Origin: Saprospiraceae bacterium | Lineage (GTDB): Bacteria > Bacteroidota > Bacteroidia > Chitinophagales > Saprospiraceae | DNA: 64,000 nt | Assembly (NCBI GenBank): GCA_016718505.1 | Contig: JADKDE010000002.1 | Span: forward strand, 248,001 to 312,000 | Direction of reading: 5' to 3' | Part shown: piece after piece, positions 8,801 to 17,455 of the stretch | Numbering within the stretch: position 1 is the stretch's first letter | Layout of the letters: each line of letters opens with the position of its first letter | Translations under genes and position numbers: made by a program | The notes under the pieces: generated by a model | What the model saw: the letters and a program-made list of their open reading frames with translations, nothing else | What the model was told of the DNA's origin: nothing | The model's database searches: none

Positions 8801-11206
8801 TTATATATTCAACAGTATTTTTAAGCTTATATTTCGACCTTGATTGAATATGCCATATTTACCTGTGGCTGGGTTAATCGGTGCATATTTTAGGCGACTT
8901 AAATGACTTTGGTAAGCGATGTCTGCAAGATTTTCTACATTGAAGAAGATGCTCATGAAATCTGGTTTTTTATAAGCACTTAAATTGGCCCCAATACCAA
9001 CACTTAAGAGCGTGTATCCTGGGGTTTTGGTTTCAGTTCCGTATGCGCTGTATATTTTATTTTGGGTGAAAAAATGCTCCAGTCCAAATTTTACATAAGC
9101 ATTAGAAATGGTCGTTCCCACCTTATTAAATTCTAGTTTCAGTTCACTTTTATATTTGGGTGCGGGTATAAAGGGCAAATATCGAGTGCTATCCGAGGCA
9201 TTGACTTGTTGCGCTTGAACGAATGAAAAAGAATTGGCAAAATGAAGCCAATCGAATGGATGTGGATGAACGTCAAGGTAAATTTCTCCGCCCCAGAGTG
9301 TGGCATTTCCGTGTGTGAACTCGAAGGCTGGGGCTGGATCCTCAGGATTCAATATGATGTCATTGCCCAAACTATCCGTTAGTTTATTGGTATAAATATA
9401 GTTTGAAATAAAGTTGACGAAAGGTGTTAGTTCGAAAACGACGTGATCTGAATTTATAAAATAGGCGAGGTCGATCTGATGGCTTATTTCAGGATTTAAT
9501 TTAGAGTTCCCTAGCTCGTATCTAAATGTACCTTCGTGTCTGCCATTCGATGATAGTTCTGAGATATTTGGGGCCCTAAAACCCCTGGAAATATTGAGTT
9601 TTAAGGTAGAAATATTGCTGGTTTGATAAGTAAGTCCCACGCTGCCTGAAAGTCCAAAGAATGACTCTTTTATAGGGTAAAATTTTAAAGTTGTGTTGTT
9701 GTTTTCGATTGAAGTGGTCTTGCCAAGGCTGTCCAAAATAAGCTTGTCCGTTGTTAATCTTCTAGTATCAAAACGCAAGCCACCTGCGAATGTCCACTTA
9801 TCAAGAAAGGATTTTTGGGTAAAAATAAAGGCACCTATATCGAAAAGTTTGTAGTCTGGAATCAAGTATTCTTCTCCCTTGTTGGTGTGACTTTGCTGCA
9901 TACCGCTTATGCCAAAGGATGTTTCCCATCCGTTGATTTTGCGCAAGTTATATCGGACATTGTAGTTAAATGTGTTGAGGTTAAAAAATAGCTCTATGTC
10001 TTCTGGATGTGCAATGCTTGCATATTCTTTTCTTTTATTATTTTGAAAACCAAGGTCTAGGTTTATCGTGCCATTTTTTAGTAAAAAATAATTATTGGAG
10101 CTGATCCTAAGGTGGTTGACTCCTTGGTGTGGAAAACCAATTTTATAACCCGACAAATCACTTTTGGAGGCGGAGACGGTCATACCATGTACATTTTCAT
10201 ACACAAAATTTCCTAGAGAATCCCTTTCACCTTCGGGCAAATTCATCGTGGCATTGAAGGTATTTATATGCAGATGTGAATGTCCCCAATTACGGTTTAG
10301 TCCTAGAAATAAATTGCCATTGTATTCATTAAAGCCACTGTTTAGAACTTTTCCATCCGTGGAATTTTTATAGTTTCCAGCAAATTTATTGCTAAAGCGA
10401 CCCAGCCATTGCCACCCATTTTTGTTGCCAGCATTGGATATAGAATAGCCAATTAAGTTATTGTTGGTTTGGTAATTGGTAGCAATTTGGGTGGTAATTT
10501 GCCCAATTGTAGGAGCTTTTGGTGAAAGGAAATTGATAACTCCAGCTATGCCATCGCTGCCATACATCAAGCTACCAGGTCCCTTGATGATCTCAATTTT
10601 ATCGATGGAATATTCGTCAATTTCTATTCCGTGTTCGTCTCCCCACTGCTGTCCTTCTTGTTTTATGCCATTGAGCAGGGAAATGACTCTATTGTATCCC
10701 AAGCCTCGGATTACTGGTTTTGAGATGGAAGCGCCCGTGGTGATTTGGCTTATTCCAGGTACATCCTTTAATGCGTCAATCAGGTTGGATGAGGTACTTT
10801 GATTGAGATAATTTTTGTCTAAAGACTTGATAATTACGGGATTTCGCTTGATTTCAGTAGTACGACTTACACCTGTGATGACGACTTCTCTGAGCTCTTT
10901 GTGGGACACATTTAAATCGAAATCAATGATCGTATCTTTGTAAATAAAAACGTGTGTGAGGTTGGATTTATAGCCCAAATAACTGACTTCAAGGAGATAA
11001 TTTCCAGTCTTTAGGTCTGAGAGTTCGTAGGAGCCTGTTTCATCTGAAATGACCCCTAATTTGAGGTCGCTTATATAAACGGATACTCCAGGCATGGTTT
11101 CCTTTGTTTGCTGATCTTTGATGATGCCTTTGACCGAAAATTGTGCGTAGAGATTCACATTTGTTACCAAGATAGCAACAACAAAATATATATATTTCTT
11201 AATCAT
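8801..11206 (-). CDS. TonB-dependent outer-membrane receptor with carboxypeptidase-like N-domain
   Basis: 801 residues: a signal peptide (cleavage near LYAQ), a carboxypeptidase-regulatory-like domain (FSVKGIIKDQQTKETMPG, about residues 23-105), a plug domain with an RGLGYNR segment and the IEIIKGPGSLMYGSDGIAG motif (about 115-220), then a 22-strand-type barrel ending in an aromatic/Ile terminus. It imports a ligand at the expense of TonB energy. It is not a SusC type: no SusD partner is present and it is shorter. It lies downstream of a small His/Cys-rich protein on the same strand, an arrangement that suggests metal or metal-chelate uptake; this is inference. Confidence 0.9.
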   Translation of the reverse strand: MIKKYIYFVVAILVTNVNLYAQFSVKGIIKDQQTKETMPGVSVYISDLKLGVISDETGSYELSDLKTGNYLLEVSYLGYKSNLTHVFIYKDTIIDFDLNVSHKELREVVITGVSRTTEIKRNPVIIKSLDKNYLNQSTSSNLIDALKDVPGISQITTGASISKPVIRGLGYNRVISLLNGIKQEGQQWGDEHGIEIDEYSIDKIEIIKGPGSLMYGSDGIAGVINFLSPKAPTIGQITTQIATNYQTNNNLIGYSISNAGNKNGWQWLGRFSNKFAGNYKNSTDGKVLNSGFNEYNGNLFLGLNRNWGHSHLHINTFNATMNLPEGERDSLGNFVYENVHGMTVSASKSDLSGYKIGFPHQGVNHLRISSNNYFLLKNGTINLDLGFQNNKRKEYASIAHPEDIELFFNLNTFNYNVRYNLRKINGWETSFGISGMQQSHTNKGEEYLIPDYKLFDIGAFIFTQKSFLDKWTFAGGLRFDTRRLTTDKLILDSLGKTTSIENNNTTLKFYPIKESFFGLSGSVGLTYQTSNISTLKLNISRGFRAPNISELSSNGRHEGTFRYELGNSKLNPEISHQIDLAYFINSDHVVFELTPFVNFISNYIYTNKLTDSLGNDIILNPEDPAPAFEFTHGNATLWGGEIYLDVHPHPFDWLHFANSFSFVQAQQVNASDSTRYLPFIPAPKYKSELKLEFNKVGTTISNAYVKFGLEHFFTQNKIYSAYGTETKTPGYTLLSVGIGANLSAYKKPDFMSIFFNVENLADIAYQSHLSRLKYAPINPATGKYGIFNQGRNISLKILLNI

Positions 11207-11286
11207 AATGTTTAATTTTTTAATTTGAAAAACTTAGAAGGTGATCACAATGCGGAAAACCAAGCTCTAAAATAATCGCTAAAAAA

Positions 11287-11655
11287 TTAAATATTCGGGG
11301 GGCCTTTATTGTAAAATAAATGGGTGTAATTCGTTAACGGAGAAGAATATTCGCCAATAAATTCAGTGGAAAAATGTTGCTTAAATATCTTGAATTCTTC
11401 CACTTCGAAGGTGAAAAGTACGATTGAAAAGTGGTCACAGAGAGAACACTTTTTCTGATTTTTGGTGAGATGTTGCTTATGTCCACAATGGTTAGAATCA
11501 TCGCCGTAATAAATGGATTTTTCGCAGAGTGAGGCGCAGTCGTAGGCAACTTTATTATTGGCGTGATGGTGAAATAGAAAGCTGGGGAATACACTTATCG
11601 CATATAGCAGTAAAAGTATAAAAGGCCCAAATTTTATATTTCTATTTTTACTCAA
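11287..11655 (-). CDS. Small membrane-anchored His/Cys-rich protein
   Basis: 122 residues with one N-terminal hydrophobic helix, then an HHHANN motif and a cluster of potential metal ligands (CASLCEK, HCGHKQH, KKCSLCDH). The pattern recalls the small periplasmic proteins that precede TonB receptors for copper or zinc in Bacteroidota, but I cannot name a family. It lies 80 bases upstream of the TonB-dependent receptor gene on the same strand and is probably co-transcribed. Metal binding is an inference from the residue pattern. Confidence 0.7.
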   Translation of the reverse strand: MSKNRNIKFGPFILLLLYAISVFPSFLFHHHANNKVAYDCASLCEKSIYYGDDSNHCGHKQHLTKNQKKCSLCDHFSIVLFTFEVEEFKIFKQHFSTEFIGEYSSPLTNYTHLFYNKGPPNI

Positions 11656-11858
11656 ATTTGATTTTAGTTTTTACCTTGTTTTTAGAGAACGAAAGCTAAA
11701 GAGAATTTTACGACTACCATTCTTAACTTTTACAAACAGCCAAGAACAAATTTAAGAAAATCTGCTTAAAGTAGTTTTAAATTATACCTAATTAAATAAA
11801 AGAGATAAAACATACTATTGTTCTCTATAACCTCAGGAATAGGAAGAGTAGAAATACT

Positions 11859-12000
11859 TAGCTGCGTCAGCGATCGGAACGAGCTCTGAAGGAGCGTCTC
11901 TGTTCGTCTTATGGACGAGAAGAGACCGAAACGAAGTGGAGTCGTGAAGTGCGCGACCTGAGATCTCGACGGCAAGGCGAGATGAAGGGGACGCCCTGAA
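11859..12000 (-). repeat. Structured 142-bp repeat R1, copy b
   Basis: It is identical to copy c (14538-14679) at all but 5 of 142 positions, in the same orientation, with both ends sharp. On the plus strand it runs from TAGCTGCGTCAGCG to GGGGACGCCCTGAA. The ends GCGTC and GACGC pair. Inside are a hairpin GCTCT/GGAGC, a longer one GTCTC..TCGTCT/GGACGA..GAGAC, and ATCTC/GAGAT. No open frame in it resembles a protein. The rest of the 11656-12087 gap is AT-rich with nothing else recognisable. Confidence 0.9.
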
Positions 12001-12087
12001 TCATCATTCAAAAAAATAAATGAGCCTAGTATTTATTGAATTCTAAGGCTATCTTTACGGGAACTAAAATACCATTTCTAGTAAAAA

Positions 12088-13539
12088 ATGTTATTTAATT
12101 CACTTGATTTTGCCATCTTTTTACCCATCGTATTCGTACTGTATTGGTTCGTCACGGACAAGCGTTTACATTGGCAAAATTTATTGATAGTAGTGGTCAG
12201 TTATGTCTTTTATGGGTGGTGGGATTGGCGATTTTTGTCCTTGCTATTTTTTAGTTCTTCCGTGGATTATTGGGTCGGGCTGGTACTAGAGAGGGAACAA
12301 AGTCCAAGGAAACGCAAGCTGTATCTATGGGCTAGCTTAGGTACTAATTTGGCATTGCTCATGTTCTTTAAGTATTACAATTTTTTTGTTGACAATTTTG
12401 TGACTGCATTTACATTCTTTGGAATTAACATTAGTGCTAGGTCCCTAAATATCATATTGCCTGTCGGCTTGAGTTTTTATACGTTCCAAAGCATGAGTTA
12501 TGGGATCGATGTGTATCGACGAAAGCTTAAGCCTACCAAAGATTTTGTCACTTTTTTGGCATTTGTAAGTTTTTTCCCGCAATTGGTTGCTGGGCCGATA
12601 GAAAGGGCTACGCACCTGTTGCCCCAGTTTTATATAAAGCGCAATTTTGACTATGATAAGGCTGTGGATGGTTTGCGTCAGGCACTTTGGGGGTTTTTTA
12701 AGAAAATGGTCATTGCTGATAATTGTGCGGTTCATGCGGATATGATTTTCAATCATTCAAGTGAATATACAGGAAGTACATTGTTGTTGGGTGCTTTTTT
12801 CTTTGCATTTCAGATTTATGGTGATTTTTCTGGGTATTCGGATATAGCTATTGGGATATCTAGGTTGTTTGGTTTTGACTTGATGAAAAATTTTAATTTT
12901 CCGTATTTTTCTAGGGATATAGCGGAATTTTGGCGGCGGTGGCATATATCTCTGTCCACTTGGTTTAGGGATTATTTATATTATCCGCTAGGAGGGAGTC
13001 GAGGAGGTGTATTGAAGACGATTCGAAATACTTTGATTGTATTTTTAGTGAGTGGATTTTGGCATGGAGCGAATTGGACATTTGTGGTGTGGGGATTGTT
13101 GAATGCCTTATATTTTATGCCATTGGTGTTAAGTCATCGCAACAGAATCCATATACATGGTATATCTCCAGGGCGAAATTTGCCAACTTTTCGAGAATTT
13201 TTAAGCATAGTTTGCACTTTTGTGCTGGTAGTATTTGCTTGGATATTTTTCAGGGCTCAAGACCTGTCACATGCATTGGATTTTGTGGGTGAAATATTTT
13301 CGAGTTCATTTTTTACTATACCACAGTTTGAAGGGCAATATCAAGCGGTAACAACGCTGATTCTTATAGTACTTTTTGTATGTGTTGAATGGCTTGGTCG
13401 CAACGAAGAATATGCGATCGGTAAATTGGGATTGACAAGGGGGAAGCCTTACCGATGGGCTTTTTATGGATTCATTTTGTTTATGATTGGGATGTTCATG
13501 CAATCTAATGAGACACCTTTCATTTATTTTCAATTTTGA
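12088..13539 (+). CDS. MBOAT family O-acyltransferase (AlgI/DltB-like)
   Basis: A 483-residue polytopic membrane protein that moves an acyl group, usually acetyl, across the inner membrane onto an extracellular glycan. Hydrophobic helices run throughout. The family landmarks are the conserved RRWHISLSTWFRDYLYYPLGG stretch in the middle, and the catalytic histidine in GFWHGANWTF at about residue 326. The next gene, one base after the stop, encodes an SGNH-like periplasmic protein; MBOAT plus SGNH is the standard two-part O-acylation machine (AlgI with AlgJ/X, PatA with PatB). The glycan modified is unknown because no polysaccharide cluster adjoins. The pair lies between two direct copies of repeat R1. 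Confidence 0.92.
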   Translation: MLFNSLDFAIFLPIVFVLYWFVTDKRLHWQNLLIVVVSYVFYGWWDWRFLSLLFFSSSVDYWVGLVLEREQSPRKRKLYLWASLGTNLALLMFFKYYNFFVDNFVTAFTFFGINISARSLNIILPVGLSFYTFQSMSYGIDVYRRKLKPTKDFVTFLAFVSFFPQLVAGPIERATHLLPQFYIKRNFDYDKAVDGLRQALWGFFKKMVIADNCAVHADMIFNHSSEYTGSTLLLGAFFFAFQIYGDFSGYSDIAIGISRLFGFDLMKNFNFPYFSRDIAEFWRRWHISLSTWFRDYLYYPLGGSRGGVLKTIRNTLIVFLVSGFWHGANWTFVVWGLLNALYFMPLVLSHRNRIHIHGISPGRNLPTFREFLSIVCTFVLVVFAWIFFRAQDLSHALDFVGEIFSSSFFTIPQFEGQYQAVTTLILIVLFVCVEWLGRNEEYAIGKLGLTRGKPYRWAFYGFILFMIGMFMQSNETPFIYFQF

Positions 13540-13540
13540 A

Positions 13541-14479
13541 ATGACCATGAAAAAATTCTTAAAACATACGATATTATTCGCGCTATTTTTTTTGATATTT
13601 TATATCGGAATGGTATTTGTTTGGGGTGTTGTAATGCCACCGAGGTTTCGACCCAATTTGACATATCCCTTGGGAGCCCATGGTTTCATGCACACAAGGA
13701 TACAAGAAGTGAAAAATACCAAAAATGTCGATATATTGTTTCTTGGATCTTCTCATGCTTATCGAGGATTTGACACAAGGATATTTGAAGAAAAAGGACT
13801 TAGTTCTTTTAATCTTGGATCTAGTGCGCAGTCGCCTATAGAGTCTCAAATACTGCTAAAAAGATATTTGTCCAAGATCAACCCCAAACTGGTGGTTTGG
13901 GAGGTATTCCCTGCTACGATCGAGGGCGATGGGGTCGAGTCGGCATTGGATCTGATAGCTAATGACAAGATCGACTATTTGTCTTTTGGCATGGCATGGG
14001 AATTGAAGAATATCTCTCTTTATAACAATTTATTATTTGGGTTTTTTAGAGAAATTCTAGGGATGGACAGGGATTTTGAGGAACCCAAATCGGATGGTAC
14101 AAATACTTATATTTCAGGCGGTTATGTAGAAAGGTCATTGGAATATTGGCATGTCAAATCCATGCCAGCTAAAAGATTAACGATAAATCCAAAACAGTTG
14201 GAAGCGCTAGAAAAGGCTATAGAATTGATTAAGAGCCAAGGTAGAGATATTGTCTTGGTTCAAGCACCGACAACTGCTACCCAATATGGGAGTATTCTAA
14301 ATAATACAATGTTTGATAGCCTTATGTCCAGGCAAGGATACTACAAGAATTATAATCAAATATTGGCTTTGAATGATAGTTTGCACTTTTACGATAGCCA
14401 CCATCTAAATCAAGCTGGTGTAGAAATTTTTGATACAAAATTCATAGAAGATCTAAAGACCAATAACTGGTTAAAATAA
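13541..14479 (+). CDS. Periplasmic SGNH-like acyltransferase partner of the MBOAT protein
   Basis: 312 residues with one N-terminal membrane anchor (hydrophobic segment to about residue 30) and a periplasmic domain. Block I is ILFLGSSHAYRGF, with the nucleophile serine in GSSH. The C-terminal block is FYDSHHLNQAGVEIF, which supplies the Asp and His of the triad. This is the layout of AlgJ/AlgX/DltD-like proteins that accept the acyl group from an MBOAT and transfer it to sugar. ATG at 13541 was chosen because it follows the MBOAT stop by one base; a second in-frame ATG is at 13547. Confidence 0.8.
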   Translation: MTMKKFLKHTILFALFFLIFYIGMVFVWGVVMPPRFRPNLTYPLGAHGFMHTRIQEVKNTKNVDILFLGSSHAYRGFDTRIFEEKGLSSFNLGSSAQSPIESQILLKRYLSKINPKLVVWEVFPATIEGDGVESALDLIANDKIDYLSFGMAWELKNISLYNNLLFGFFREILGMDRDFEEPKSDGTNTYISGGYVERSLEYWHVKSMPAKRLTINPKQLEALEKAIELIKSQGRDIVLVQAPTTATQYGSILNNTMFDSLMSRQGYYKNYNQILALNDSLHFYDSHHLNQAGVEIFDTKFIEDLKTNNWLK

Positions 14480-14537
14480 TAAAAAGCCATAGAAACTCAA
14501 ATGGAATTCATTCAATTAGTGGAAAAGGTATGGTAGG

Positions 14538-14679
14538 TAGCTGCGTCAGCGATCGGAACGAGCTCCGGAGGAGCGTCTCTGTTCGTCCTATGGACGAGAA
14601 GAGACCGAAACGAAGTGGAGTCGTGAAGTGCGCGACCTTAGATCTCGACGCCAAGGCGAGATGAAGGGGACGCCCTGAA
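14538..14679 (-). repeat. Structured 142-bp repeat R1, copy c
   Basis: Direct-repeat partner of copy b, 96-97% identical over exactly 142 bases. Two of the five differences turn a T-G pair in copy b into a C-G pair in a hairpin stem (GCTCC/GGAGC and CGTCC/GGACG), so pairing is kept. With copy b it brackets the MBOAT/SGNH gene pair. The remaining parts of the gap 14480-14752 are AT-rich and hold nothing recognisable. Confidence 0.9.
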
Positions 14680-14752
14680 AAAAAGAAACATCTGCTATGA
14701 TATATTATGGCGAGATTAAGTTAATTTTACAGAGAATAATTTTGAGCTATTT

Positions 14753-15805
14753 ATGATCAATCAAATCCATCCGAACAAAATCAAACAGGTTCTGTTTTTG
14801 GCATTTATACTCTTGTTGGGCTTTATGATTCTACGTGAAACCCAAATGTTTCTGAGTGCATTCCTAGGAGCGGTGTCGCTATATGTGGTGAGCAGAACTT
14901 GGATGATGAAGTTGTTGACCCAATTGAAATGGAAGCGATGGGTAGCGGCATTAACGATAATTCTAGGATGTATAATCTTGCTCATGATACCCTTTTACTG
15001 GATGAGTACGGTGATAGTGACTAAGCTGGCCCCTATATTGGAGAATACTGCTGAGCTCCAAGGTTATGTGCAAAAGATTAATTTATTTCTGCAACAATAT
15101 GTCAATCTAGACTTGCAAAGCATGGATTTTATGAGCCAGGTGGGTTCTGTAGCTGGGGGTGTGTTAAAGCGACTGTTGGAAAGCTCTGTGAGCACGGTAA
15201 GTACGTTCATATTTATGTTTGTTTTTTTGTATTTTCTCTTGTACGATTGCATGGAAGTGGAGCTTTGGTTCAGGCGGGCTCTGCCGTTTTCTCAGAAAAA
15301 CTCTAACACCGTCATCAATGAATTGAAGAATATGATTTACAGCAATGCTGTAGGGATACCGATGGTAGCGGTGATACAAGGTTTTGTAGCGATGATCGGA
15401 TATTGGATCTTCGGGGTGAATGAATTTGGCCTAATGGGGATTTTGACTGGGATTGCTTCGGTGATACCACTTCTTGGGACGATGGTCATCTTTGTCCCAT
15501 TATCCTTGTATATGATGGCCAATGGACAATTTTACCAAGGGATAGGAGTGGGGCTTTGGGGAATTATCGTCGTGGGTACATTTGATAATGTCGTCAGGTC
15601 TTTGGTGCAAAAGAAAATGTCCAATGTCCATCCTTTGATTACGCTTATAGGGGCGTTGGCTGGGCTAAATATATTTGGATTTTTTGGGGTAATATTTGGA
15701 CCGATAATGTTGTCTTTGTTTTTGCTTTTGGTTAAGATTTATGGGGATGAATTTGGTGCAAAAAATGAACTTGAGCCTGAGTTAGAGCCCAAAACTAATC
15801 CATGA
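14753..15805 (+). CDS. AI-2E family transporter (UPF0118)
   Basis: 350 residues with about eight membrane helices in the family pattern: two N-terminal hairpins, a soluble stretch in the middle, then four closely spaced C-terminal helices with conserved LTGIASVIPLLGTMVIFVP and HPLITLIGALAGLNIFGFFG motifs. Family members include the TqsA autoinducer-2 exporter and Na+/H+ antiporters, so the substrate is undecided. The last 20 residues are acidic and Pro-rich (ELEPELEPKTNP), a tail peculiar to this protein. The next gene is convergent. Confidence 0.88.
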   Translation: MINQIHPNKIKQVLFLAFILLLGFMILRETQMFLSAFLGAVSLYVVSRTWMMKLLTQLKWKRWVAALTIILGCIILLMIPFYWMSTVIVTKLAPILENTAELQGYVQKINLFLQQYVNLDLQSMDFMSQVGSVAGGVLKRLLESSVSTVSTFIFMFVFLYFLLYDCMEVELWFRRALPFSQKNSNTVINELKNMIYSNAVGIPMVAVIQGFVAMIGYWIFGVNEFGLMGILTGIASVIPLLGTMVIFVPLSLYMMANGQFYQGIGVGLWGIIVVGTFDNVVRSLVQKKMSNVHPLITLIGALAGLNIFGFFGVIFGPIMLSLFLLLVKIYGDEFGAKNELEPELEPKTNP

Positions 15806-15811
15806 TACTAT

Positions 15812-16297
15812 TTAGACCAAATGGCATAGAACTTGCCCTTTTTCAATTTTTTGACCAGATAAAACATTGATTTCTTTGACGCTTCCAGCGATGGGACTTT
15901 TAATTGCATTTTCCATTTTCATGGCTTCGATGATCAAGAGGGTATCGCCTTTTTCTACTACGGCATCTTTTTCGACCATGATTTTGACGACGATACCAGG
16001 CATTGGCGCCTTGATGTTCAAATCTTTGTTGCCACCTGATTGAGATTTAGCAACGATAGAAATTAATTCGTCGTACTGATCACTGATGTGGATCGGAAAG
16101 GTCTTTCCCTGCATCCGCAGGATGAGCCTTTTGTTTGCAAAATCTTCTTCGACCACTTCGATCAATCTCGAAACCCCATTTTCTAGAATATGGTATCTAC
16201 CATCGGGCAGTTTTTTTATGTCAAAAGCTTGTATTTCTTCATTTGTGTATGAAAAATTTGTGTCGTCATCGAAGGTGATTTTGATTTTTTCGACCAT
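15812..16297 (-). CDS. Biotin carboxyl carrier subunit (acyl-CoA carboxylase type)
   Basis: 161 residues. The C-terminal 75 residues are a biotinyl domain with the EAMKMENAI motif, whose lysine (about residue 127) carries biotin, and the conserved APMPGIVVKI start. The N-terminal half is the small linker domain found in separate carrier subunits of acetyl- or propionyl-CoA carboxylase and methylmalonyl-CoA decarboxylase-like enzymes. It shuttles CO2 between the biotin carboxylase and carboxyltransferase subunits, neither of which is in this window. It converges with the transporter gene, with six bases between the stops. Confidence 0.88.
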   Translation of the reverse strand: MVEKIKITFDDDTNFSYTNEEIQAFDIKKLPDGRYHILENGVSRLIEVVEEDFANKRLILRMQGKTFPIHISDQYDELISIVAKSQSGGNKDLNIKAPMPGIVVKIMVEKDAVVEKGDTLLIIEAMKMENAIKSPIAGSVKEINVLSGQKIEKGQVLCHLV

Positions 16298-16361
16298 ATT
16301 TTGGTTATTTTATCTCTCTTTTTGATAAACTTGACTGGAATAACGATCAAATATAGATGTT

Positions 16362-16396
16362 TTTGAACCAATTGTATCTTTATAGGCTTATATTTG
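16362..16396 (+). promoter_or_regulatory. Promoter core upstream of the polyprenyl synthase gene
   Basis: TTTTG at 16361-16365 and TATATTTG at 16389-16396, 23 bases apart, fit the TTG / TAnnTTTG pattern with the longest allowed spacing. The ATG lies 22 bases after it. Confidence 0.5.
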
Positions 16397-16418
16397 TAAG
16401 TTATTGGTAAAACACTAA

Positions 16419-17396
16419 ATGGATCACCCAACACTTAAAGATATACAAAAACCTATCAAGGAAGAATTGTCTCAGTTCGAGAGTTATTTCAAACAATCCT
16501 TGAAGAGCAAAGTAGCCCTCCTCGATAAGATCATGTACTATATTGTCCAGCGCAAAGGTAAACAAGTGAGACCCATGTTCGTGTTCTTGTCAGCTAAGAT
16601 ATTGGGCGATACCAGTGAGGTTACAAATGTAGCTGCGGCTATGATCGAGCTCCTCCATACCGCGACCTTGGTGCACGATGACGTGGTTGATGATTCATTC
16701 GAGCGGAGGGGATTTTTTTCTATAAATGCCCTTTGGAAAAATAAAATAGCTGTATTGGTCGGCGATTATCTTCTGTCCCAAGGTCTGCTGATAGCGGTTA
16801 AAAATAAGCAATTCAAGCTCCTAGAGATACTAACCGATGCCGTGCGAGAGATGAGTGAAGGAGAATTGCTGCAAATCGAAAAAGCTCGGAAATTGGACAT
16901 CAAAGAGTCGGTATATTTCGACATCATCCGCCAAAAGACCGCTTCTCTTATCGCCGCATCCTGTGGGGTTGGAGCAGCTTCTGTTACAGATAATGAAGAA
17001 AATATCCAGCTGATGCGTCAGTTCGGTGAGTATGTGGGTATTGCATTCCAAATAAAGGATGATCTACTGGACTATGGTGAGGCAAAAATTGGAAAACCGA
17101 CGGGCATCGATATCAAAGAAAAGAAAATGACATTGCCCTTAATTTTTGCATTGCAACAAACCGATAAAGCGACAAAATCCAAAATAATAGGGCTGATAAA
17201 GTCTAAAAACGAAGATCCTAAAGCCATCGCACAGGTCCTTGATTTTGTCAGAGGAAGTGGAGGACTTCAGTATGCACAGACTACCATGGAGTCATACATC
17301 CTAAAAGCCAATGAAGTTTTGGATCTATTGCCTTCTGGGGCAGCTATGGATTCTATGCGCCATCTGGTGTCTTATGTCACCCAAAGGGATAAATAA
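16419..17396 (+). CDS. Polyprenyl diphosphate synthase (trans-isoprenyl type)
   Basis: 325 residues. It condenses isopentenyl diphosphate units onto an allylic diphosphate to make the long chain of menaquinone. The first aspartate-rich motif DDVVDD is at residues 87-92 and the second, DDLLD, at 214-218, each in its expected helix; the KGKQVRP isopentenyl-binding stretch is near residue 50. Length and motif spacing match the long-chain (hexa- to octaprenyl) enzymes rather than farnesyl synthase, but chain length cannot be read with certainty. The gene has its own promoter and a terminator. Confidence 0.92.
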   Translation: MDHPTLKDIQKPIKEELSQFESYFKQSLKSKVALLDKIMYYIVQRKGKQVRPMFVFLSAKILGDTSEVTNVAAAMIELLHTATLVHDDVVDDSFERRGFFSINALWKNKIAVLVGDYLLSQGLLIAVKNKQFKLLEILTDAVREMSEGELLQIEKARKLDIKESVYFDIIRQKTASLIAASCGVGAASVTDNEENIQLMRQFGEYVGIAFQIKDDLLDYGEAKIGKPTGIDIKEKKMTLPLIFALQQTDKATKSKIIGLIKSKNEDPKAIAQVLDFVRGSGGLQYAQTTMESYILKANEVLDLLPSGAAMDSMRHLVSYVTQRDK

Positions 17397-17425
17397 AAAA
17401 GCCAAGCAAAAATAGCCTGGCTTTA
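17397..17425. terminator. Terminator after the polyprenyl synthase gene
   Basis: AAAGCCA and TGGCTTT pair around a loop of about 14 bases, with A residues on the left and T residues on the right. It could serve both converging genes. Confidence 0.65.
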
Positions 17426-17455
17426 AAACTTATTAACTTTTTATTAAAAAACGAA

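Noticed and set aside
11766..12011. Minus-strand 81-residue frame over repeat R1b
   Set aside because: The same DNA in R1c does not keep an equivalent frame with its own start, and the sequence resembles no protein; the DNA conserves hairpins instead.
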